Shown: positions 1 to 5,576 of the stretch, piece after piece | Position numbering within the stretch: position 1 is the stretch's first letter | How the letters are laid out: each line of letters begins with the position of its first letter | DNA from: Candidatus Hydrogenedentota bacterium | GTDB taxonomy: Bacteria; Hydrogenedentota; Hydrogenedentia; Hydrogenedentiales; GCA-2746185 | DNA: 7,048 nt | NCBI GenBank assembly: GCA_012965445.1 | Contig: DTSJ01000438.1 | Coordinates: 1-7,048, forward strand | Reading direction: 5' to 3' | The notes under the pieces: generated by a model | Databases searched by the model: none | What the model saw: the letters and a program-made list of their open reading frames with translations, nothing else | What the model was told of the DNA's origin: nothing | Translations under genes and position numbers: made by a program

Positions 1-131
1 CACAATTATAACTTGGATATATTACGAAACCCTGTCAAATACATGACGATTGTGTGACAAACTGTTGAATACAGGGAGCCGGTTCCGAGCCGCGTTGCTC
101 TGACCCCCGATTTCAGTGTTCACGAAACAAA

Positions 132-162
132 GGGAGCGCCTCTCATCGCGAAAGACGCTCCC
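132..162 (-). terminator. Probable intrinsic terminator, minus strand
   Basis: The arms GGGAGCG and CGCTCCC enclose a further imperfect stem. Read as plus-strand RNA the inner stem has two C/A mismatches. Read as minus-strand RNA the same positions become G-U pairs, giving a continuous stem of about 13 bp with a 5-base loop, followed by UUUGUUUC. That asymmetry and the U-rich tail point to termination of minus-strand transcription arriving from the tRNA-Ala side. No protein gene ends just upstream, so the transcript it closes is unclear. The U-tract is interrupted by a G, so strength is uncertain. Confidence 0.6.
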
Positions 163-767
163 GGAATAGAATCAATATATGTACACATTCAGGGGCAATA
201 CGAGGCTACCTATGGTCTAACACTTCAGCAACGTTTCTATGCCTGTCATAGCGCGTATACAGAGACTAATAACCATTGCAGGGTCGTACATGAGGGACAT
301 CTCCTGTAAGAACTCGGAATAGTCTTCCGTACTACGCGTACGTTACAGTCAAAATTCAGTTACAGGTCGGAGTGGGTATGTAGATGGGTATCCAAGTCCA
401 AAAGCCGATGCACGGTTCGGATTCTGAGTTATGTCCATCTGAGTGGATTCGATTTTACCTGAATCGTTCCGTTCTGTATTTCTATACCAACCCCGTACAT
501 CCCTAATACCTGAGTGACTTTCCGATTCGTTCCGAATATGGCCTACTTTGTTGACCTGTGAGTTGCCAACCGATACTGATACGCTAGGGTTGCTTCTATT
601 GTATCGACTGAGAAGCAACGTGCATGTGGGTACGCATGGGTAAAAGAAAGGCGCGAATGCCCTATCGAATTGACTTCCGAAAGTCCCCAACAAGACCCTG
701 AGCATATATTGATGGTATCGATTCTACCGCGCATTTAGCAAATAGTACTGTAATTATTACTTAAAGG
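163..767. other. Long stretch with no recognisable gene
   Basis: About 600 bases lie between the 3' end of tRNA-Ala and the terminator-like hairpin at 132-162. The longest open frames here are on the minus strand (118 codons at 349-705 and 63 codons at 543-734). Neither has a Shine-Dalgarno sequence before its start, a recognisable family motif, or composition like the neighbouring proteins. I looked for and did not see signatures of tmRNA, SRP RNA, RNase P RNA or rRNA. The stretch contains a 9-bp inverted repeat at 589-619 and two near-copies of an 11-base motif reading GATTCGTTCCG and GAATCGTTCCG. It could be a long trailer, an unknown non-coding RNA, or decayed DNA. Confidence 0.5.
589..619. 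repeat. 9-bp perfect inverted repeat
   Basis: GTTGCTTCT and AGAAGCAAC are perfect reverse complements separated by 13 bases. Neither strand has a T-run after it, so it does not look like an intrinsic terminator. It may be a hairpin within an RNA from this gene-poor stretch. A 9-bp match with a short loop is also expected about once by chance in a window of this size. Confidence 0.3.
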
Positions 768-843
768 TGGTGGAGGTGAGCGGGATTGAACCGCCGACCT
801 CAGCGTTGCGAACGCTGCGCTCTCCCAACTGAGCTACACCCCC
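768..843 (-). tRNA. tRNA-Ala (anticodon CGC), CCA encoded
   Basis: This 76-base gene folds into a complete cloverleaf on the minus strand: a 7-bp acceptor stem, a D stem GCTC/GAGC with GG in the loop, an anticodon stem CAGCG/CGCTG around loop TTCGCAA, a 5-base variable loop and a T arm with loop TTCAATC. The anticodon CGC (plus 808-810) reads GCG alanine codons. The acceptor has the G3-U70 wobble pair that is the main identity element for alanyl-tRNA synthetase. The discriminator base is A and the 3' CCA is encoded (768-770). It lies 62 bases downstream of rsgA on the same strand, so it may be processed from the glyS-rsgA transcript, although a plausible promoter of its own is also present. 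Confidence 0.97.
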
Positions 844-854
844 GCACCAGCATA

Positions 855-884
855 ATCCTAGCAAACAGCCTTTGATACACGCAA
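855..884 (-). promoter_or_regulatory. Possible sigma70 promoter for tRNA-Ala
   Basis: On the minus strand a -35-like TTGCGT (884-879) and a -10-like TAGGAT (860-855) are separated by 18 bases. The mature tRNA begins 11 bases after the -10 box, leaving a short leader for RNase P to remove, and the intervening discriminator region is GC-rich as in many stable-RNA promoters. Both boxes deviate from consensus, and read-through from rsgA is an equally simple explanation, since no terminator is visible between them. Confidence 0.35.
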
Positions 885-905
885 CACCGGCCTTGGAGCG
901 AAGTT

Positions 906-1991
906 CTACCTGTTTCTACCGCCCGATCCCGTGTCCGCATTTTCTTCCAAATCCTCACGTATACGCACATAAGATTCGAAACGCGCCGCGTTCAGTCGCC
1001 CCTCCTCCAAGGCCGCCTGAACATCACACCCAGGCTCATGCGTATGGGTACAGTCCCGAAACTTGCAAGACTCTCCGAGGTAAGCGATCTCTGGAAAATA
1101 GAAACTCACTTCCTCCGCCGAAACGTTCCACAGCCCGAGCTGTCGTATACCCGGCGTGTCTACAATATGAATATCGTCCTCAAGCCGATACAGACGCGAA
1201 AGCGATGTCGTATGCTTGCCCTTCTCGTTGTGCCGACTCACCTCCCGCGTGGCAATATCGAGCTCAGGCGACAATAAATTTAGGATCGTCGATTTACCCA
1301 CACCGCTGTGACCAGCAAAAACCGACCACTTCCCTTTTAGCAGGTTCCTCAGTTCATCAACGCCCGTATTGTCTTCGCAACTCGTCAAGACGATCGGAAT
1401 ATCTATGTCCCGATAAAACTGAATCACGTCCGGCTCAGCGTCAACTAAATCCATCTTGTTCACACACAAAATCGACTCCACATTCCCGACCCCAGCTGAA
1501 ATCAGGTAACGATCTATCAGACCCTGCTTTATCGCTGGTTTCGCGGCCGAAACCACAATGACGAGGAAATCGATGTTCGCAGCGAACACCTGTTCGTTCA
1601 CATGCGAATGCTCGATCGCCAGCCGACTCAACTTCGATCTGCGAGCGGCAACCCCCGTGACAAGCGGCCCTTCATCACCATCCTCAACAAATACCCGATC
1701 ACCAGCAGCCGCTATCGTAGACTTTCGATCCCCTAAACGCTCGTGAATCTGACACGTCTCAACATCCTCCGCGCCGTCGCGCTGAACAAAAACAAACTTC
1801 TTGGAATGGGAGATCACCAGTCCATTGGCTTCGAAATCAGTCGGCAGATCCGCCTCCGATTGACTACCCGAAAGCGTCGTGTCCGTTCGACGATGTTTCT
1901 TCAGATCATGCGAAAACGTGTTATCTGCGTCCGTAGTCCAGTCCCGCTGCCGTACCCGGTTCTTCTTCTTTCGCTTGGAGTTCTTGGCCAT
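906..1991 (-). CDS. rsgA: Ribosome small-subunit-dependent GTPase RsgA (YjeQ)
   Basis: RsgA is a cytoplasmic GTPase that binds the 30S subunit late in its assembly and releases maturation factors on GTP hydrolysis. The 361-residue product shows the circularly permuted GTPase order typical of the family: G4 NKMD (178-181), then the P-loop GHSGVGKS (227-234), a G2-like HTTS (260-263) and G3 DTPG (278-281). An OB-fold region with the usual GDRV occupies roughly 55-125. The C-terminal zinc knuckle C-x4-C-x-H-x5-C is intact (C309, C314, H316, C322). The first 45 residues are a lysine/arginine-rich, low-complexity extension likely to touch rRNA. The ATG start is 9 bases after the methyltransferase stop, with only a weak GGA upstream, so translation is probably coupled within the glyS cluster. 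The family assignment is secure. Confidence 0.96.
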   Translation of the reverse strand: MAKNSKRKKKNRVRQRDWTTDADNTFSHDLKKHRRTDTTLSGSQSEADLPTDFEANGLVISHSKKFVFVQRDGAEDVETCQIHERLGDRKSTIAAAGDRVFVEDGDEGPLVTGVAARRSKLSRLAIEHSHVNEQVFAANIDFLVIVVSAAKPAIKQGLIDRYLISAGVGNVESILCVNKMDLVDAEPDVIQFYRDIDIPIVLTSCEDNTGVDELRNLLKGKWSVFAGHSGVGKSTILNLLSPELDIATREVSRHNEKGKHTTSLSRLYRLEDDIHIVDTPGIRQLGLWNVSAEEVSFYFPEIAYLGESCKFRDCTHTHEPGCDVQAALEEGRLNAARFESYVRIREDLEENADTGSGGRNR

Positions 1992-2000
1992 GATTCCAGT

Positions 2001-2771
2001 CTACGCCTTGCGCCCCGAAACGACAACCGATTGCCACACCGTCAGCTCTTTGAGATGCCCCGTTTCAGCGATATCCTCACGCAGACGCGCCAGACCCGCC
2101 TCGAATTCCTCATCGGACAACAGCGCGTAGGTCGATATGAAACGGCTCTCGATTTTCTGAATATAGGCTTCGCCAATCGGCTCAGGAGCCTTGGCGCAGT
2201 AAGTGAGGTCAGTATCTACAAATCCGGCCTCCTGCATCCACCCTCGGAGCCTGTCCTCAGACGGAAACCGCGCCAGATCAACAGTCGAAAAACTCGGAAA
2301 GTACCGATTCATAATATGCGACCGAATAAACTCGTGTGGGGCAGTCACGACCGCGCAGGTACCCTGACTCAGTACGCGATAGCACTCTCTCAGACATTCC
2401 TCGGGAGATTCGATATGATGAAAGGCAAGTACGCTGAAAATGAAATCGACGCTTGAGTCGGCCAACGGTATTTGCATCCCGTTCCCATTCACCCAAAGCG
2501 CATCCAGTCCTTTAGACTTCGCCTGACTCAGCATCTCCGAAGACAGATCCATTCCAATGGGTACACACGGGTGGGATTCGATAAAAGCAGTCGCACTGTT
2601 GCCAGTACCAGATCCAATCTCCAGTACCCGTTCTGCATTTCCCCGACGCGCCAGTTCCCTCAGCACATCATCATGAGGCCCGCCCGGCGAGCGATGTTGA
2701 TCGTACAAATGGGCAATCCGGCTGAAATACTGGCGGTCATCGGATTCAACCGCATCTGCCCCGGTATTCAT
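2001..2771 (-). CDS. Class I SAM-dependent methyltransferase (Methyltransf_11 type)
   Basis: The 256-residue protein has the Rossmann-fold methyltransferase signature: motif I EIGSGTGN (51-58) for SAM binding, an acidic residue ending strand 2 (D75 in GMDLS), motif II ending in LAFHHI (115-120), and a following helix with LRECYRVL (127-134) before the next strand. It resembles the UbiE/BioC-like superfamily, but nothing visible identifies the substrate. The frame is open further upstream to 2873, but that part overlaps the end of glyS, translates to an arginine/tryptophan-rich stretch unlike the family, and is a shadow. The ATG at 2771 lies 13 bases after the glyS stop, with a weak GGTGGG before it. 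Its place between glyS and rsgA suggests a translation-related target such as RNA or a ribosomal protein, but that is guilt by association only. Confidence 0.88.
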   Translation of the reverse strand: MNTGADAVESDDRQYFSRIAHLYDQHRSPGGPHDDVLRELARRGNAERVLEIGSGTGNSATAFIESHPCVPIGMDLSSEMLSQAKSKGLDALWVNGNGMQIPLADSSVDFIFSVLAFHHIESPEECLRECYRVLSQGTCAVVTAPHEFIRSHIMNRYFPSFSTVDLARFPSEDRLRGWMQEAGFVDTDLTYCAKAPEPIGEAYIQKIESRFISTYALLSDEEFEAGLARLREDIAETGHLKELTVWQSVVVSGRKA

Positions 2772-2784
2772 ACGCTGCCCACCA

Positions 2785-4080
2785 TCAATCCCTCTCGTGG
2801 GTACACTTCTCTTGAATATACGCCGCCACTTCTGCCATCGGCATCCGAACCTGCTCCATCGAGTCCCGATCACGCACCGTCACAGCCTGATCTTCCTTGC
2901 TGTCGTAATCCACGCAGATGCAGAACGGCGTGCCAGCCTCATCCATACGCCGATACCGACGACCAATCGCACCGCTCTGATCATAAAACGTATTGAACTT
3001 CTTCCGAAGCTGCTTCTCGAAGTCCTGCGCTATCTCCGCAATCCCGTCCTTCTTAACCAAGGGCAAAATCGCTGCCTTAATCGGCGCGAGTCGCGGATGC
3101 AGCTTTAATACCGTGCGCTTATCACCCTCAACTTCTTCCTCTGTATACGCATCGCACAAAACCGCAAGCACCGTTCTGTCAGCACCGGCAGACGGCTCGA
3201 TCACGGAAGGTACATAACGCTCATTCGCCTGCTGATCAAAATACGCCATGTCCTTACCCGAATGCTCGGTATGCTGCGTCAAATCAAAATTACCGCGGTT
3301 CGCCAAACCCTGAAGCTCGCCCCAGCCGAATGGAAACTCATACTCCACGTCCTCAGTACGGCTCGAGTAATGCGCCAGCGTTTCCTTGGGGTGACTGAAC
3401 CAGCGCATCTTCGACTCCGTAAGCCCGATATCCAGATACCACTGCCAAATGTCCTTCTTCCAGGTCTCGAATACCTCTGTCTCGTCCGCTTCTTTACAGA
3501 AGAATTCAATCTCCATCTGTTCGAATTCACGGCTCCGGAAGATGAAGTTACGAGGATTGATTTCGTTCCGGAAAGCCTTACCGATCTGCGCTATACCAAA
3601 CGGTACCTTCATGCGCGACGAACTATAGATTTCTTTGAAATTGACGAAAATCGCCTGACATGTCTCTGGACGCAGATAAGTCTCCACGGCAGTATCATCA
3701 TTCGCGCCCAGCCGCGTTTTCAGCATCATATTGAAGGTGCGCGGCTCTGTTAACTCTCCCCCGCACTCCGGGCAGTCCTTCGTTTCCAGATGGTCCCCGC
3801 GATACCGTTTCTTGCACTCCTTGCAGTCCACCAGCATGTCGTGAAACTCGTCTACATGCCCGCTTGCCTTCCACACAGTCGGGTGCATGATGATACTCGC
3901 GTCCAGACCCACAATGTCGTCGCGTAGCGTAACGAAGTTATACCACCAGTCGTCCTTGAGGTTCCGTTTGAGTTCCACGCCCAGCGGACCAAAATCCCAG
4001 CAGCCGTTGATCCCACCGTATATGGCGCTGGACTGAAAAATGAAACCGCGACGCTTACACAAACTAACGATATTTTCCAC
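2785..4080 (-). CDS. glyS: Glycyl-tRNA synthetase, alpha2 (class II) type
   Basis: The enzyme charges tRNA-Gly with glycine at the cost of ATP. This is the single-chain homodimeric form found in many bacteria, archaea and eukaryotes, not the GlyQ/GlyS tetramer. Visible landmarks are the N-terminal CKRRGFIF (8-15) and YGGINGCWDFGPLG (21-34), a four-cysteine zinc element (C86/C89 and C103/C106), the RPET segment (137-140), motif 2 around FRNEI...FEQMEIEFF (170-194), motif 3 GADRTVLAVL (299-308), and a C-terminal anticodon-binding domain from about 327 to the end. At 431 residues it is slightly shorter than the roughly 460 of Bacillus-type enzymes but looks complete. The segment after RPET reads CQAIF where I expect AQGIF. 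The ATG is fixed by CGGAG (4092-4088) seven bases upstream and an in-frame stop just beyond. It heads the cluster with the methyltransferase, rsgA and tRNA-Ala. Confidence 0.97.
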   Translation of the reverse strand: MENIVSLCKRRGFIFQSSAIYGGINGCWDFGPLGVELKRNLKDDWWYNFVTLRDDIVGLDASIIMHPTVWKASGHVDEFHDMLVDCKECKKRYRGDHLETKDCPECGGELTEPRTFNMMLKTRLGANDDTAVETYLRPETCQAIFVNFKEIYSSSRMKVPFGIAQIGKAFRNEINPRNFIFRSREFEQMEIEFFCKEADETEVFETWKKDIWQWYLDIGLTESKMRWFSHPKETLAHYSSRTEDVEYEFPFGWGELQGLANRGNFDLTQHTEHSGKDMAYFDQQANERYVPSVIEPSAGADRTVLAVLCDAYTEEEVEGDKRTVLKLHPRLAPIKAAILPLVKKDGIAEIAQDFEKQLRKKFNTFYDQSGAIGRRYRRMDEAGTPFCICVDYDSKEDQAVTVRDRDSMEQVRMPMAEVAAYIQEKCTHERD

Positions 4081-4093
4081 GAAATTGCTCCGT

Positions 4094-4141
4094 TCACTGA
4101 ATTGGATAGAAGATACTCAAATCACCTCCCGGCCCGGGCAT
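4094..4141 (-). CDS. Possible glycine-rich leader peptide upstream of glyS
   Basis: Between the predicted promoter and glyS there is a 15-codon frame from ATG (4141-4139) to TGA (4096-4094), encoding MPGPGGDLSIFYPIQ. Three of its first six codons are glycine (GGG, GGA, GGT). The ATG would lie only about four bases after the expected transcription start, so it would be nearly leaderless. Inside the frame is GGAGGTGAT (4129-4121), a perfect 9-base complement of the 16S anti-Shine-Dalgarno sequence, directly followed by an in-frame TTG. The stop abuts the glyS ribosome-binding site. This could be a sensor of charged tRNA-Gly or a translational coupling element. A short frame like this can also arise by chance from the GC-rich patch, and no expression evidence is available. 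Confidence 0.3.
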   Translation of the reverse strand: MPGPGGDLSIFYPIQ

Positions 4142-4151
4142 GAAGAGCAGT

Positions 4152-4181
4152 ATTGTATAGAGACGTCGCCAAATAAGTCAA
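4152..4181 (-). promoter_or_regulatory. Predicted sigma70-like promoter of the glyS cluster
   Basis: On the minus strand TTGACT (4181-4176) and TACAAT (4157-4152) match the -35 and -10 boxes at five of six positions each, with an 18-base spacer; shifted by two bases, TATACA gives a 16-base spacer. The expected start near 4145 leaves a leader of about 65 bases before glyS. The -35 box shares bases 4177-4181 with the T-tract of the upstream terminator, so the two transcription units are packed end to end. Confidence 0.65.
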
Positions 4182-4217
4182 AAACCTGCCCCTTCTCCTA
4201 AGAGAAAAGGCAGGTTT
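4177..4217 (-). terminator. Strong intrinsic terminator of the cytochrome/monooxygenase gene
   Basis: The arms at 4217-4209 and 4190-4182 form a perfect 9-bp stem (AAACCTGCC/GGCAGGTTT). The inner part continues with two positions that are C/A mismatches as plus-strand RNA but U-G pairs as minus-strand RNA, then five more pairs closing on a UUAG tetraloop. The minus-strand transcript therefore has an unbroken 16-bp stem followed by a U-tract (plus 4181-4177 adds to the U's of the arm). It begins 37 bases after the stop codon of the monooxygenase gene. Confidence 0.9.
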
Positions 4218-4254
4218 CAACGATTTCTAAACCTTCGATATTCGTTCCCGAAAT

Positions 4255-5490
4255 TTAATCAGTACCTTCCTGGCCAACAATAATATTGTGTTCTGCGACA
4301 CTCGTGTAACGCATCCAGCCAAACATCATTTCGTCCGTCGTAGGACGTCCCCAATGCACCGCTTTAGTCGGATCCGGGTTCGCCGTATTGTTCGCCGAAT
4401 TGTCCCAGCCGGCATCGAACTGAATAACGGTTCCCTTGGGAACCATCTTCGGCTCAGTGTAGGTATATGTAATCTGCCAGTTGAAATCATACTCTGGCAC
4501 GTCAAGCAGCACTTCCTGCTTACCGTCCGGATAAATCGCCGTATACTTCGCATATTTTCCGCGCAGATGCATGTGGGGGTTGAACGCTACAAGAAGCGCA
4601 TCCTCAAGAAATGTGAACTTGACCTGATCACCATAATCCGCAACGCCGGCTGGAATCGAGAATCGAAATGAACCAAGCGACTCAGTCGTGATGATGTGGT
4701 CTATCTCAGCGCCCTTCGGCCAGAAAACAATACCAGCCTGCGTACGGTCCCATACGCCTGTTCCCGCACCCGATTCCTTGTGGTAATGCATGTTCCAGTT
4801 TACCTCGGTCCCTTCCTTCAGCTTGGCACCAAAACCATCAGCATAATTTACAGGATCATAGCCGGGAGCCATGCCGCCGAGAGGACGCGCGATCACATGG
4901 TGAACCGCCGGGCTGCCACCCTTGAACTCAACAGACTTCAACCAACGGTCTTTCGGAAGCTGTTCGCTCGTAAACGTCGTCTGAAAATCGACATAGATAT
5001 CTTCGACATCGTCTTCCACAAAATAGTCAGCGCCCATATCAACAATCAAATCAGGCGTGCCAATCTGCCAGCCCGTATTCTCACCTGGAAAGTGTACGGG
5101 ACTTGGCGCATCTTTAGGATTGCCCCTGCTCGCGCCCTGCTCAACCCATTTCACGATAGTCGCAATCTCGTCGTCACTCAACACACGCTCGTTGCGGAAC
5201 TGACCGTGACTCGCTGGAGTCGCCGACCACGGGGGCATCTTTTTGTCGCTCACCTGTTTCGCGATGGCCTTCGCCCAGGGACGCACTTCAGCGTAAGTTG
5301 TCAGCGCCATCGGAGCCACCATACCGCCAAAGTTTGCTCCAAGCGTACGGTGGCACAACTGGCAGTTCTCCTGGAAAATAGGAGCCACATCTTTGAAAAA
5401 TGTAGGCTTTTTCGCGACCTCAGCATTAGAGCCGATAGTTACTCCGACTACAGCCGCGCACATCAGTATCGTTGACCAGCGTTTCATCAT
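4255..5490 (-). CDS. Exported cytochrome c / PHM-like copper type II monooxygenase fusion
   Basis: Numbering is from the ATG at 5490 (411 residues). Residues 1-23 form a Sec signal peptide ending SNA. A small haem c domain follows, with CQLCH (C43, C46, H47) and a likely axial methionine in KKMPPW (M85). The remainder, from about 140, resembles the two-domain fold of peptidylglycine alpha-hydroxylating monooxygenase. All six expected copper ligands can be placed: HH at 197-198 and a third histidine in NMHYH (235 or 237) for the CuH site; H306 and H308 in PHMH plus M388 in TTDEM for the CuM site. Such enzymes hydroxylate C-H bonds with O2 and electrons from ascorbate; here the fused haem could deliver electrons. 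Location should be periplasmic or extracytoplasmic. The substrate is unknown. The frame also opens with GTG at 5496, but that codon overlaps the Shine-Dalgarno sequence, so ATG 5490 or 5487 is preferred. A terminator follows the gene. Confidence 0.87.
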   Translation of the reverse strand: MMKRWSTILMCAAVVGVTIGSNAEVAKKPTFFKDVAPIFQENCQLCHRTLGANFGGMVAPMALTTYAEVRPWAKAIAKQVSDKKMPPWSATPASHGQFRNERVLSDDEIATIVKWVEQGASRGNPKDAPSPVHFPGENTGWQIGTPDLIVDMGADYFVEDDVEDIYVDFQTTFTSEQLPKDRWLKSVEFKGGSPAVHHVIARPLGGMAPGYDPVNYADGFGAKLKEGTEVNWNMHYHKESGAGTGVWDRTQAGIVFWPKGAEIDHIITTESLGSFRFSIPAGVADYGDQVKFTFLEDALLVAFNPHMHLRGKYAKYTAIYPDGKQEVLLDVPEYDFNWQITYTYTEPKMVPKGTVIQFDAGWDNSANNTANPDPTKAVHWGRPTTDEMMFGWMRYTSVAEHNIIVGQEGTD

Positions 5491-5495
5491 CTTCA

Positions 5496-5501
5496 CTCCT
5501 C
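5496..5501 (-). promoter_or_regulatory. Ribosome binding site deciding the monooxygenase start
   Basis: GAGGAG on the minus strand lies 5 bases before ATG 5490 and 8 bases before ATG 5487. The upstream in-frame GTG (5496-5494) begins on the last base of this motif, so it cannot be used with it. The rest of the 80-base gap to the VWA gene holds no convincing promoter: TAATAT at 5552-5547 is the best -10-like match but lacks a good -35. Co-transcription with the VWA gene is therefore possible. Confidence 0.7.
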
Positions 5502-5576
5502 ATATTTGGTATGAACGCGATGTTTCACTCTTGAATTCAACACCATATTAAACCGTTTGTTAGATAATACATAGAC

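Noticed and set aside
5..38. Minus-strand promoter from TTGACA (38-33) and TATAAT (10-5)
   Set aside because: Both hexamers are perfect, but the spacer is 22 bases, well beyond the 16-18 usually tolerated, and no gene is visible downstream in the window.
349..705. 118-codon minus-strand open frame (and an overlapping 63-codon frame at 543-734)
   Set aside because: No Shine-Dalgarno sequence before the ATG, no recognisable motif or domain, and composition rich in Ser, Asn and Arg, unlike the real genes. Kept only as part of the unexplained stretch.
872..1561. 229-codon plus-strand open frame overlapping rsgA
   Set aside because: It lies antisense to a clear rsgA gene; the translation is Pro/Ser/Arg-rich and low in complexity, as expected for a shadow frame.
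1743..2456. 237-codon plus-strand open frame across the rsgA/methyltransferase junction
   Set aside because: Antisense to two well-supported genes, with no family resemblance.
2772..2873. Upstream extension of the methyltransferase to 2873
   Set aside because: The extension overlaps glyS coding sequence in another frame and encodes Trp/Arg-rich residues unlike the family. ATG 2771 fits directly behind the glyS stop.
2001..4080. Possibility of a defence or mobile-element system around the methyltransferase
   Set aside because: The methyltransferase motifs are not those of DNA methyltransferases (no NPPY/DPPY or PC motif), and no restriction, transposase, integrase or phage gene is nearby.
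4696..5475. 259-codon plus-strand open frame opposite the monooxygenase
   Set aside because: Antisense shadow of a gene with a signal peptide, haem motif and copper ligands; its own translation shows no domain.
5491..5496. GTG at 5496 as start of the monooxygenase
   Set aside because: The GTG begins on the last base of the GAGGAG ribosome-binding site, so it cannot be initiated from it; ATG 5490 or 5487 has proper spacing.
5531..5540. Palindrome TTGAATTCAA in the leader of the monooxygenase gene as an operator
   Set aside because: A 10-base palindrome is expected several times by chance in 7 kb, and there is no second copy or clear promoter beside it.
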